The position numbers and the translations under genes are program-made. From a virus: a stretch of 31,249 nucleotides of DNA. Shown here one piece after another: positions 14,595 through 21,148 of this stretch (the first letter of the stretch is position 1; each line of letters begins with the position of its first letter). The stretch lies in IMG/VR virus record IMGVR_UViG_3300044591_000854, positions 1 through 31,249 of that record. One strand, given 5' to 3'. The notes beneath the pieces were generated by a model. It saw only the letters and a list, made by a program, of their open reading frames with translations. It was not told the origin of the DNA and searched no databases.

Positions 14595-14622
14595 TTGACA
14601 ACTTGACAACATTTAGTATAAG
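14595..14622 (+). promoter_or_regulatory. Candidate promoter inside the repeat array
   Basis: TTGACA (14595-14600), 16 bases, then TATAAG (14617-14622) is a good sigma-70-type match; transcription would begin about 60 bases before the helicase ATG. The -35 box is itself part of a repeat copy, so a repeat-binding protein would block or modulate it. A perfect TATAAT also lies at 14575-14580 but has a poor -35 (TGTAAT). Confidence 0.4.
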
Positions 14623-14646
14623 TAACTGAAAATAAACAATTTAAGT

Positions 14647-14676
14647 GTTGCCAGGTTTACTTTCAAACCTGACAAC
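14647..14676 (+). repeat. Inverted repeat before helicase start
   Basis: GTTGCCAGGTTT (14647-14658) and AAACCTGACAAC (14665-14676) form a 12-bp stem with one mismatch and a 6-nt loop. No T-tract follows. As DNA it is a dyad for a dimeric binding protein; as RNA it would fold just upstream of the helicase start codon. Confidence 0.55.
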
Positions 14677-14687
14677 AACCTGACAAC

Positions 14688-16109
14688 ATGACAACACTAA
14701 GAAAATACCAAGCCGATGCAATCGAGAACCTACGCAAAGCTTTTGCCGATGGACACCGCGCCGTAATTCTTTGCGCTCCGACTGGAGCTGGTAAGACAAT
14801 AATGTTCTCTGCTATTGCACAAAGCGCATTGCAGAAAGGCAAAAGAGTTATGATAGTGACCGACCGAGGCGAGCTGCTATGGCAAGCAGGCGGGGCGCTT
14901 AATAACCTTGCTATCGTTCCCGAACTCATTACCGCTGATACTACCCGGGTAAACTCAAGCCAGCGAATCTTTGTGGCTATGATCGAGACGATATACCGCC
15001 GGGCTGAACAGCGGATCTACAGCGAACTACTTCAGAGCGTTGACTTATTCATATTTGATGAGTGCCACAAGCGTACATTCGACAAGCTCTTCCCTCTTCT
15101 TCCCTCTCATGCGAGAGTGCTTGGAGCGACGGCTACGCCATACCGAGAGGGGAAGGGAACGCCTTTGACTGACTTGTATACTCACATGGTCGAGGCTTCG
15201 ACTATTCCGAGTCTTATCTCTGATGGCTACTTAGCCAAGCCTTCATACTATTCCGTGCCTATCGATCTAAGCGGCGTAAAAACCAAGGGTAATGACTTTG
15301 ATGCTGATTCATTAGGAGCTGAATACTCAAGAATGCAGATATTCAAGGGCGCGGTGCAAAACTACCAGAGGTGGACACCAGGGACAAAGGCCATAGCTTT
15401 TGCGCCGAATTTAAAGAGCGCGGCCGAACTCTATGCAGAATTTGAGAAGGCGGGGCACCCTGTAATATCATTAGACGGATCTGCGGGGCTCGTAGAGAGG
15501 CGAAACGCTCTCAAGTGGTATAAAGAGACCCCCGCCGCGGTTTTAATCAATGTAGGGCTTTTTACCACTGGTTTTGACGAGCCTTCGATCGAGACGGTCA
15601 TTCTATACCGTGCTACGAAGAGTTTACCGTTGTTTCTTCAGATGGTCGGACGCGGTTCGAGGACTTGCGAGGGTAAGGACTCATTTACGGTCTTGGACTT
15701 CGGTAATAACCTTTACCGCTTTGGGATGTGGGACGATTCGAGAGATTGGACTAAGCCGCCGAAGAAGAAGCGGGATGGATTAGCAGTTTACAAGAATTGC
15801 ATTCACTGCGACGCGTTCCTATATGCCAGTGCAAGAGTTTGCTCGGAGTGTGGAAAACTTATCCCGAAAACAGAACGCGAAGTTCTCGAAGAGTTAGTTA
15901 TATTGACAAAGCATGAAGCTCGCGAGATGGCTAAGCTCGGAGGTTTGCCGGATTGGATCGCCTTGACCAAGGCGGGTAAATTACATCCTTTGTATGTTCT
16001 GCAAAGTTTGTGTAAGTTGCGAACTGAAGCCGAGGCCTACCGAGATGCGATGGGATATGCAAAAGGCTGGCTATTCATACATAAAGACAAGACAGGACAC
16101 TTGCGATGA
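14688..16109 (+). CDS. SF2 DEAD-type helicase with C-terminal zinc ribbon
   Basis: This encodes 473 residues. Motif I PTGAGKT is at 31-37, motif II DECH at 124-127, motif III TATP at 148-151, and a helicase C-terminal domain follows with 'TGFDEPSIETVILYR' and 'QMVGRGSRT'. Cys371, Cys374, Cys385 and Cys388 form a CxxC...CxxC zinc ribbon near the C-terminus. The enzyme is an ATP-driven helicase/translocase of the type common in phage replication clusters. The ATG lies within the TGACAAC array and has no visible ribosome binding site, yet the N-terminus fits the family, so the start is sound. ATGA overlap with the methyltransferase. Confidence 0.85.
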   Translation: MTTLRKYQADAIENLRKAFADGHRAVILCAPTGAGKTIMFSAIAQSALQKGKRVMIVTDRGELLWQAGGALNNLAIVPELITADTTRVNSSQRIFVAMIETIYRRAEQRIYSELLQSVDLFIFDECHKRTFDKLFPLLPSHARVLGATATPYREGKGTPLTDLYTHMVEASTIPSLISDGYLAKPSYYSVPIDLSGVKTKGNDFDADSLGAEYSRMQIFKGAVQNYQRWTPGTKAIAFAPNLKSAAELYAEFEKAGHPVISLDGSAGLVERRNALKWYKETPAAVLINVGLFTTGFDEPSIETVILYRATKSLPLFLQMVGRGSRTCEGKDSFTVLDFGNNLYRFGMWDDSRDWTKPPKKKRDGLAVYKNCIHCDAFLYASARVCSECGKLIPKTEREVLEELVILTKHEAREMAKLGGLPDWIALTKAGKLHPLYVLQSLCKLRTEAEAYRDAMGYAKGWLFIHKDKTGHLR

Positions 16110-17077
16110 GGCATGGCAGTTTATTTAGTGGTATTGGAGGCTTTGAGCTTGCAGCCGAGTGGATGGGATGGGAAAATACATTCCATTGTGAATTTAATGA
16201 GTTTGGATCAAAAGTATTAAGCCATTATTGGCCGGAGTCGAAGCACTATGGAGATATTACCAAATCAGATTTCTCTGAGTTTAGAGATAGAATCGACATC
16301 CTCACTGGAGGATTCCCTTGTCAGCCGTACAGCGCAGCGGGCAAAAGAAAAGGGAAAGACGATGCCCGTCACCTTTGGCCCGAAATGCTTCGAGTTATTC
16401 GAGAAGTCAAACCGCGCTACATTGTGGGGGAGAATGTTTATGGACTCGTTACTTGGAACGGCGGACTTGTTTTCGACGAGGTGTGCACTGACTTGGAAGC
16501 TGAAGGTTACGCCGTATGGCCGATTGTTATTCCAGCTGCAGCCGTCGGCGCGCCGCACCGAAGAGATAGGGTGTGGTTTGTTGCCTACTCCAAGAACGGC
16601 AGACATAGAGGGCGGGTGTGTGAACAATGTACAAATAGAGAACGGGAGTTACTTCAGAACGAATGCAAATGGAGTGAGGTGGGGTGTAAAGTTAAGGGAT
16701 GTTGTAGAGTCGGGCTTGCTACCGACTCCGACTTGTCAAGATGCGAAGGGGAAAGAGAACAGTCCGAGTCAGATAGGGAAAACAGAGCTATCAGTAATGG
16801 CAGGAAGCGGCTTGCTACCGACTCCGAGAGCGTTTTGCTACAAAGACAGTGCAGTGGACAGAGGCAAGGGAAATTTAGGAGAGGTAACTGGGACGGGTTC
16901 CCGACTGAGTCCCCGGTTTGTAGCGGAGATGATGGGATTCCCTCCGAATTGGACGGAATTACCTTTTCTAAATGGCGAAACGAAAGCATAAAGGCATATG
17001 GAAATGCAATTGTCCCTCAAGTTGCTTATCAAATTTTTAAGGCAATAGAAGACCATGACTACCGAGCAATGGCTTAA
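16106..17077 (+). CDS. DNA (cytosine-5) methyltransferase
   Basis: This encodes 323 residues. The C5 methyltransferase motifs are in order: motif I 'SLFSGIGGFELA' (5-16), motif IV 'GGFPCQPYS' with catalytic Cys72, motif VI 'GENV' (108-111), motif VIII 'HRRDRVWFVAYS' (151-162), and motif IX/X 'YGNAIVPQVAYQIFKAI' near the C-terminus. It transfers methyl from S-adenosylmethionine to cytosine, probably to protect phage DNA from restriction; no cognate endonuclease gene is adjacent. The region between motifs VIII and IX, normally the target-recognition part, is Ser/Arg/Glu-rich and low in hydrophobics, and overlaps a second long ORF (16248-16991) in the +1 frame. Confidence 0.88.
   Translation: MRHGSLFSGIGGFELAAEWMGWENTFHCEFNEFGSKVLSHYWPESKHYGDITKSDFSEFRDRIDILTGGFPCQPYSAAGKRKGKDDARHLWPEMLRVIREVKPRYIVGENVYGLVTWNGGLVFDEVCTDLEAEGYAVWPIVIPAAAVGAPHRRDRVWFVAYSKNGRHRGRVCEQCTNRERELLQNECKWSEVGCKVKGCCRVGLATDSDLSRCEGEREQSESDRENRAISNGRKRLATDSESVLLQRQCSGQRQGKFRRGNWDGFPTESPVCSGDDGIPSELDGITFSKWRNESIKAYGNAIVPQVAYQIFKAIEDHDYRAMA
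16248..16991 (+). CDS. Overprinted protein nested in the methyltransferase gene
   Basis: A 247-residue ORF lies entirely inside the methyltransferase gene in the +1 frame. It is not noise: it has a repeated 'GLLPTP' motif (three copies), a 'FELFEKSNRATLWGRMF' segment, 'CALTWKLKVTPYGRLLFQL', and a closing 'EMMGFPPNWTELPF', all of which I recall as conserved in proteins encoded with phage C5 methyltransferases. ATG 16248 has GGAG at 16234-16237; an alternative start is 16362. The Ser/Arg/Glu-rich stretch of the host gene fits constraint from this frame. The function is unknown; a role in methylation specificity is only a guess. Confidence 0.65.
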   Translation: MEILPNQISLSLEIESTSSLEDSLVSRTAQRAKEKGKTMPVTFGPKCFELFEKSNRATLWGRMFMDSLLGTADLFSTRCALTWKLKVTPYGRLLFQLQPSARRTEEIGCGLLPTPRTADIEGGCVNNVQIENGSYFRTNANGVRWGVKLRDVVESGLLPTPTCQDAKGKENSPSQIGKTELSVMAGSGLLPTPRAFCYKDSAVDRGKGNLGEVTGTGSRLSPRFVAEMMGFPPNWTELPFLNGETKA

Positions 17078-17216
17078 CGACATGATCGACGATATAGTCA
17101 TGGAATACGGCGTGTCTCATGATACGGCGCGTATTATGCTCTTTGCTTGGCTTGCAGAGTTACTAAGATGGAGTCCGAAGTTTTACGCAATGATGGATTA
17201 TTTGTTAAATGACTGA
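17055..17216 (+). CDS. Hypothetical 53-residue protein
   Basis: The ATG at 17055 overlaps the end of the methyltransferase gene by 23 nt; the frame runs 53 residues, beginning MTTEQWLNDMIDD and rich in Met, Trp and Leu, probably two helices. No motif recognised and no strong ribosome binding site, so it depends on coupling. It fills the gap before the gene at 17239. Confidence 0.4.
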   Translation: MTTEQWLNDMIDDIVMEYGVSHDTARIMLFAWLAELLRWSPKFYAMMDYLLND

Positions 17217-17238
17217 GCAATTTATAGGAGAATGAAAG

Positions 17239-17475
17239 ATGACATTGGAAGAACTACTTGAACACAATAAAAAAGCACAAGCCTATCAAGATTCATTACC
17301 AATTGAACAACAGATAGAGCTTTTAAAACAATACAAAAAAAGCGTGTTTACATTCCACATGGAAGACGGTCGCAAATTGGTAAGAGGCGATTCAGAATCG
17401 GACAAAACAGAAATGCAAGATTTCTTTGCAAAGCACCCTCAAACTGGTTGCAAGTGGATTGAGTTTCATGACTGA
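17239..17475 (+). CDS. Hypothetical small protein
   Basis: This encodes 78 residues, with ATG 17239 behind AGGAG (17226-17230). It is helical at the N-terminus ('MTLEELLEHNKKAQAYQDSLP') with a strand-turn-strand centre ('VFTFHMEDGRKLVRGD'). No recognised family. Its end overlaps the VRR-NUC gene start by 8 nt. Confidence 0.5.
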   Translation: MTLEELLEHNKKAQAYQDSLPIEQQIELLKQYKKSVFTFHMEDGRKLVRGDSESDKTEMQDFFAKHPQTGCKWIEFHD

Positions 17476-17788
17476 ACAACAACTACAAGCGCACTGCTTT
17501 ACCTGGCATTGGAATAATTGCCCAAGAGAGCGCGGGCTTTTGTACATGAATCACAATAACCCCCGCGATGCGAGGCAAGGCGCTCAGCTTAAGGTGATGG
17601 GTATGATATCGGGCGTTGCAGATATGACTTACCTATCCAAGAGCGGTCCGGTCTTTCTCGAGTTCAAGACTCCGACCGGCCGGCAAACAGACCGCCAAAA
17701 GTGGTGGCAAAGCCAAGTCGAAGCGGCGGGGTATCGCTACGAGATAGTAAGAAATTTTGAAGAATTTGTAAAGTCCATAGATATTTGA
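17468..17788 (+). CDS. VRR-NUC domain nuclease
   Basis: ATG 17468 is used instead of the upstream 17426, giving 106 residues. The small PD-(D/E)XK fold of VRR-NUC proteins is visible: 'MNHNNPRDARQGAQLKVMGM', 'GVADMTYL' with Asp52, 'FLEFKTPTG' with Glu65 and Lys67, then 'QTDRQKWWQSQVEAAGYRYEIV'. Stand-alone VRR-NUC proteins are common in phage replication/recombination clusters and can cut branched or structured DNA, so a Holliday-junction-resolvase-like role is plausible but unproven. It is the second PD-(D/E)XK nuclease in this genome. Confidence 0.8.
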   Translation: MTEQQLQAHCFTWHWNNCPRERGLLYMNHNNPRDARQGAQLKVMGMISGVADMTYLSKSGPVFLEFKTPTGRQTDRQKWWQSQVEAAGYRYEIVRNFEEFVKSIDI

Positions 17789-17801
17789 GTATATTACACT
17801 T

Positions 17802-18386
17802 ATGAATCATTACTACCAAAACATTCACGGCTGGTTTGACTACGAAGAGATAATCAAGCTAGCAATTGACAAAGCCGAAGACGGCGCAAAGTTCGTAGAG
17901 ATCGGAGCTTGGAAAGGCAAGAGCGCCGCATATGCAGGCGTTGAGATCATGAATAGTGGAAAGGCAATCACTTACTATGCAGTTGATCACTTCTTAGGCT
18001 CTGAAGAGCATCGCAATCCCGTGAGTGACTTTTACGACTTTAAATGCCAAAGTGGCGAATTACGAACGGAATATCATGCAAACATCGAGCCTGTTAGCAA
18101 GGTAATTAGAACTTACGACATGACAAGCGCGCAAGCGTCTAAGAACTTCAAGAAGCGAAGCGTTGACTTTATCTTCATTGACGGCTCGCATGACTACGAC
18201 TCTGTTTGTGTTGATATTGAGATATGGCTACCAAAGCTCAAGCCCGGCGGAATGATTGGCGGTCACGATTATACGACGCATGAAACAGTAAAGAATGCAG
18301 TAGATACATATTTTACGGACTTGCAAATAGTCGGCAAGTCATGGTTATACATTTCTAGGAGTGAAGAGAATGGACAAGGTAAGTAA
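17802..18386 (+). CDS. SAM-dependent class I methyltransferase (Methyltransf_24-like)
   Basis: This encodes 194 residues. The Rossmann motif is 'FVEIGAWKGKSAAYAGVE' (31-48), with acidic post-I residue in 'YYAVDHF' (58-64), and 'VDFIFIDGSHDYDSV' (121-135) and 'LKPGGMIGGHDY' (146-157) are typical of small O-methyltransferase-like enzymes that act on sugars or amino acids rather than DNA. The putative GT7 glycosyltransferase downstream could be a pathway partner, as such methylases often modify glycans. The last 16 residues overlap the following gene's start region, within the repeat at 18357. Confidence 0.75.
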   Translation: MNHYYQNIHGWFDYEEIIKLAIDKAEDGAKFVEIGAWKGKSAAYAGVEIMNSGKAITYYAVDHFLGSEEHRNPVSDFYDFKCQSGELRTEYHANIEPVSKVIRTYDMTSAQASKNFKKRSVDFIFIDGSHDYDSVCVDIEIWLPKLKPGGMIGGHDYTTHETVKNAVDTYFTDLQIVGKSWLYISRSEENGQGK

Positions 18387-18783
18387 ACTACAGAAGCTGT
18401 TGCCGTATGATTGGCGAATAGTAAACGAATTAAAACGAGAGCTGACTGCAGATGAATATGCGGTGTGTGTTTCGTGGTTGGCTTTTATGAATTTAAGCAT
18501 TGAAAAAAAGAATAGTTATTATGTTGCTAGGCCTTGTGTCAATATATCAAAAAACGCACAGTTAGACTTTTTGAATTTCTGGGGTTTAGGTGATGAAGAA
18601 GTGAAAACAATCTACATTAATAAATCGTCTAGTGAATCAATTAGAAATGACGAGCGCAATGGAATGGAATCAAAGAAAAAACTTAATAGTCTTAATAGAT
18701 ATCTTGAATTTATGGGTTGGTTATAAGTAACTGACAAAAAACAAATAAATATATCCTAGATTTAGAAGGAGTGAAGAGAATGG
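18357..18783 (+). repeat. 17-bp exact direct repeat at both junctions of an AT-rich gene
   Basis: AGGAGTGAAGAGAATGG occurs at 18357-18373 and again at 18767-18783, 410 bases apart. Each copy contains the ribosome binding site and ATG of the gene that follows it (18370 and 18780). Between the copies is one AT-rich gene. The coordinates given span both copies. Confidence 0.85.
18370..18726 (+). CDS. Hypothetical AT-rich cargo-like gene
   Basis: ATG 18370 lies 8 nt behind AGGAG; an upstream in-frame GTG at 18361 is rejected. 118 residues, mainly helical, with 'PYDWRIVNELKRELTADEYAVCVSWLAFMN' near residues 12-41; no family recognised. It is visibly more AT-rich than the genes on either side and is bracketed by an exact 17-bp repeat, which suggests it was inserted or can be lost by recombination. 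Confidence 0.6.
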   Translation: MDKVSKLQKLLPYDWRIVNELKRELTADEYAVCVSWLAFMNLSIEKKNSYYVARPCVNISKNAQLDFLNFWGLGDEEVKTIYINKSSSESIRNDERNGMESKKKLNSLNRYLEFMGWL

Positions 18784-19103
18784 CAAAGATTGAGATTAGC
18801 GGCGAAGTGGTGTATGTCGGAGCGCCTGTAAAGTATTCCGATAAATTCACCAAAGCGGAGATCGTGGTAAAAGACTCGACAAGCAAGTATCCTGAATTTA
18901 TCAAGTTCGAGGCGATTAATGACAAGGTCGAACTCATGCGAGGGTATCCAGTTGGTACTCAAGTAATTGCAGAGGGCTTTGTCGGTGGTAAGGAATACCA
19001 AAAGAAAGAGGGCGGGATTGGATACATCACAAGTATCAAACTCGCTAAGATTTACGAAAACAAGCCCGCGCCTGTAGAGGTTCCCGATGCTATACCATTT
19101 TGA
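18780..19103 (+). CDS. DUF3127-type OB-fold protein, candidate ssDNA-binding protein
   Basis: ATG 18780 follows AGGAG; 107 residues. The layout 'IEISGEVVYV...AEIVVKD', 'PEFIKFEAINDKVELMRGYPVGTQVIAEGFVGGKEY', then 'GYITSIKLAKI' is that of DUF3127, an OB-fold family. The tail ends in 'VPDAIPF', which recalls the acidic C-terminal 'DDDIPF' tip of bacterial SSB used to recruit partners. It probably coats single-stranded DNA during replication and could be the partner of the Sak4-like ATPase. Confident in the OB fold; ssDNA binding is inferred. Confidence 0.75.
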   Translation: MAKIEISGEVVYVGAPVKYSDKFTKAEIVVKDSTSKYPEFIKFEAINDKVELMRGYPVGTQVIAEGFVGGKEYQKKEGGIGYITSIKLAKIYENKPAPVEVPDAIPF

Positions 19104-19347
19104 CGATAGCTTTGATGAGATGCCTACTCTTGACTGGGAGGAACTCAAAGACAAAGACTTCAAGACAGAGATCATGAAAAACGGCGTGCCTTTCGAGGCG
19201 CGTCTGTTTCTCGCGGGTTCGGGATGGAAGCTGAAGTTAACTAACAAAGTAACAGGCCGTTATGCTTTGGAGCTTAGGTTCCGAAATATGAGTCTTAACG
19301 ATGCGATGGTAAAAGCGGAATTCTACATATTGGAGAACTTGGAATGA
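19087..19347 (+). CDS. Hypothetical acidic small protein
   Basis: This encodes 86 residues; ATG 19087 overlaps the preceding gene by 17 nt and has GAGG at 19078-19081. Acidic N-terminus ('DDSFDEMPTLDWEELKDKDF') then a beta-rich core ('WKLKLTNKVTGRYALELRF'). No family recognised. Coupled by ATGA to the glycosyltransferase. Confidence 0.5.
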   Translation: MLYHFDDSFDEMPTLDWEELKDKDFKTEIMKNGVPFEARLFLAGSGWKLKLTNKVTGRYALELRFRNMSLNDAMVKAEFYILENLE

Positions 19348-19979
19348 GACTTGAAGTAATTATTCCCTATCGCAATCGCGAGGCTCACATTCGTAAACAG
19401 ATACCTCACTTATTCAAGACGCTTGAGGCTCAAGGCTTGGAGTTTGGCATAACGATTGTAGAGCAAGAAGAGGGCAAGCTGTTTAATACCGGCATGATGA
19501 AGAACATCGGATTCCTAGAGTCTCAGCATGCTGATTACTTTTGCTTTCACGATGTGGATATGTACGCTCAAGACGCGGATTATTCACCAGTCACGATGCC
19601 GACTCACTTGGCAAGGTATGTAGAACAATACGACTGGGATATGCCATACCGTGCTTACTTTGGCGGTGTGACGTTATTCGACAAAGATAGTTACCGCAAA
19701 ATAAACGGGTACTCAAATGAGTACTGGGGCTGGGCTGTCGATGACGACGATCTATACTGGCGATGCGTATTAACAGGCTTTGCAAGGAGAGAGGGGCGGT
19801 TCTGGTCTGATGATCATGACCGCGAGAACTATGACAAATGGCAAGAGGAAAACTGGAGTAAGTTTCAGGCTTCGCTTTTGGATACTGAAGCCAAGAGCGG
19901 AATTACAACAACGGAATACACTGTACTAGAGTCTAAGCAATTTAATCCACAGCTTAGACGCATTTTAGTTTCTATTTAG
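19344..19979 (+). CDS. GT7-type (beta-1,4-galactosyltransferase-like) glycosyltransferase
   Basis: This encodes 211 residues. It has the GT-A fold signature of family GT7: 'VIIPYRNREAHI' (5-16), the metal-binding 'FHDVDM' with DVD at 70-72, 'YFGGVTLF' (105-112) and 'INGYSNEYWGWAVDDDDLYWR' from residue 120, very close to animal beta-1,4-galactosyltransferases ('YFGGVS...NGF.N.YWGWGGEDDD'). Here the glycine pair before the acidic run reads 'AV'. It transfers a hexose from a UDP-sugar. In a phage the acceptor could be a virion protein, modified DNA base or host surface glycan; none is shown by the sequence. Confidence 0.8.
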   Translation: MRLEVIIPYRNREAHIRKQIPHLFKTLEAQGLEFGITIVEQEEGKLFNTGMMKNIGFLESQHADYFCFHDVDMYAQDADYSPVTMPTHLARYVEQYDWDMPYRAYFGGVTLFDKDSYRKINGYSNEYWGWAVDDDDLYWRCVLTGFARREGRFWSDDHDRENYDKWQEENWSKFQASLLDTEAKSGITTTEYTVLESKQFNPQLRRILVSI

Positions 19980-19990
19980 GAATAATCACA

Positions 19991-20257
19991 ATGGATGCAT
20001 TGAAGACCTTTGTCCCTTTGGTCGCATTATCAGTAATTGCACTTGGTGCGACCTTAGGAGTGGGAGATGGGAGTTTTAGCACATTCGCGGTCGGTCTTAG
20101 CAAGTATGCACTTGCAGTGGGGGCGGCGTGGTTTGTGGATTCGTACTTAATCAAGGAGGTAAATACTCGTGAAATTATCGCACAAAATCCTATCGCTTAC
20201 GCTCTTTACTTGTCTGCTAACATCATCACCGCTGCACTCTGCTTCTCTCAGTCCTAA
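19991..20257 (+). CDS. Probable holin (small membrane protein)
   Basis: This encodes 88 residues, with hydrophobic segments at about 8-25, 31-50 and 66-86 and short charged links. It immediately precedes and overlaps the endolysin gene by 89 nt, the usual holin position. AGGA at 19978-19981 serves as ribosome binding site. No conserved holin motif is recognisable, and holins are too diverse for assignment by sequence alone. Confidence 0.6.
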   Translation: MDALKTFVPLVALSVIALGATLGVGDGSFSTFAVGLSKYALAVGAAWFVDSYLIKEVNTREIIAQNPIAYALYLSANIITAALCFSQS

Positions 20258-20726
20258 AGTCCTCTTAATAGCCAAGGGATTTATCGGCACGAAAGAAGAG
20301 GGCAACAACGGCGGCTACTGGGTTCGCCGCTTTCAAGCGAGCACTAAGAGCCCAAAGGGCGCTCAATGGTGTGCAAGTTTTGTGAACTTTTGCTTAGACT
20401 CTGCAGGGGTCAAAGGCTTGCCGTTCACGGGATCGGGACTTGCTAGGCACTTCGCTACACGGAATAAGACCATAAAGGCTACGAAAGTCATTGCTGAAAA
20501 CATGACACTACCACCGGGCACGATCATTGTATGGCGAAGGGGAACTACTCCCTTTGGTCATGCAGGCATAGTAGATAAATGGCAAGGGAAGACCGGGACT
20601 ACAGTCGAAGGAAATACAAGCTCCGGACTTCGCGGCTCTCAGCATGACGGTGATGGCGTTTGGGCACGCACGCGAGTAATTAACCCGACTTCATACTTCA
20701 GGATTACGGACTTTGTGATTTATTAA
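20169..20726 (+). CDS. CHAP-domain endolysin with signal peptide
   Basis: The start is a GTG (20169) behind AAGGAGG, 89 nt inside the holin frame; 185 residues. Residues 1-26 look like a signal peptide (basic start, hydrophobic core, 'PLHSA' cleavage site). The catalytic domain is CHAP-like: 'GAQWCASFVNFCLDSAG' with Cys68, 'PFGHAGIV' with His131, and 'TTVEGNTSS' with Glu147. It would cleave peptidoglycan amide or peptide bonds. An exported endolysin would need the holin only to trigger, not to release it. Confidence 0.8.
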   Translation: MKLSHKILSLTLFTCLLTSSPLHSASLSPKVLLIAKGFIGTKEEGNNGGYWVRRFQASTKSPKGAQWCASFVNFCLDSAGVKGLPFTGSGLARHFATRNKTIKATKVIAENMTLPPGTIIVWRRGTTPFGHAGIVDKWQGKTGTTVEGNTSSGLRGSQHDGDGVWARTRVINPTSYFRITDFVIY

Positions 20727-20812
20727 AAATAAAATTTCTAAGTCCGTTTTACTTGTGCTTATATTTGTTTTGCCAACATAGGCACTCCTTATCTCATGCC
20801 TTCACTCCGCGG

Positions 20813-20839
20813 GGGCTTCTTTCGGGAAGCCCTTGTTTT
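20813..20839 (+). terminator. Intrinsic terminator after the lysis genes
   Basis: GGGCTTC (20813-20819) pairs with GAAGCCC (20826-20832) around TTTCGG and is followed by TTGTTTT. It ends only 13 bases before the ATG at 20852, so the downstream gene needs read-through or antitermination. I see no convincing promoter between 20727 and 20851. Confidence 0.75.
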
Positions 20840-20851
20840 AAGATAGATACA

Positions 20852-21148
20852 ATGGATATATTTAGTGAACTCTTGCGTAATGTTCTAGCGACTCTGGTAA
20901 GTACGGTAACGATTGTTATTATGTTCTTCAGATTCATGAATAGGGAACGCTTGCAACACGCAAAACAAATTGCAGATGTCATTGAGAAAACGGCTAAGCA
21001 CGTATTTAATACTGCTACTTTAGAGCACCGCGTGGCTAACTTGGAGAAGACCGAGAAAGAGCAAGCGGAATCGATAGACAAGCAATTTGCTTTGGTTCAC
21101 TCAAGACTTGATCAGATCTACTCCATAATTGCAGGGCTTAACAAGTGA
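20852..21148 (+). CDS. Membrane-anchored coiled-coil protein, lysis region
   Basis: The frame is open from 20753, but that start lies upstream of and across the terminator; ATG 20852 is the likely start (98 residues). One membrane helix at about 8-28 is followed by a basic linker and a coiled coil (about 55-90, with 'HRVANLEKTEKEQAESI'). This topology occurs in phage haemolysin/holin-accessory (XhlA-like) and inner-membrane spanin proteins. No ribosome binding site is obvious. Assignment to lysis is inferred from topology and place. Confidence 0.6.
   Translation: MDIFSELLRNVLATLVSTVTIVIMFFRFMNRERLQHAKQIADVIEKTAKHVFNTATLEHRVANLEKTEKEQAESIDKQFALVHSRLDQIYSIIAGLNK

Larger units (their letters stand above)
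14435..14695. repeat. TGACAAC repeat array: candidate origin or operator
   Basis: AAACCTGACAAC occurs at 14435-14446 and 14665-14676, inverted at 14490-14501, and inverted with one change at 14647-14658; AACCTGACAAC lies at 14677-14687, CTTGACAAC at 14594-14602 and 14602-14610, and TGACAAC at 14689-14695. That is eight copies of the TGACAAC core, six direct and two inverted, around an AT-rich segment (about 14520-14593). Copies run from the end of the primase-helicase gene into the start codon of the next helicase. The pattern suits replication-initiator iterons or operators. Confidence 0.65.

Noticed and set aside
14435-14695. CRISPR array
   Set aside because: The repeats are only 7-12 bp, occur in both orientations and have irregular 8-100 bp spacing; no cas genes.
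16265-16989. Minus-strand ORFs opposite the methyltransferase
   Set aside because: They appear as mirror images of the dual-coded region; no recognisable motif, unlike the + strand +1 frame.
18762-19247. 161-codon ORF on the minus strand
   Set aside because: Antisense to the OB-fold gene and its neighbour; Ser/Leu/Arg-rich shadow composition and no motif.
20753-20851. N-terminal extension of the coiled-coil membrane protein from 20753
   Set aside because: It would translate through the intrinsic terminator and lacks a ribosome site; the ATG at 20852 gives a sensible membrane-anchor start.
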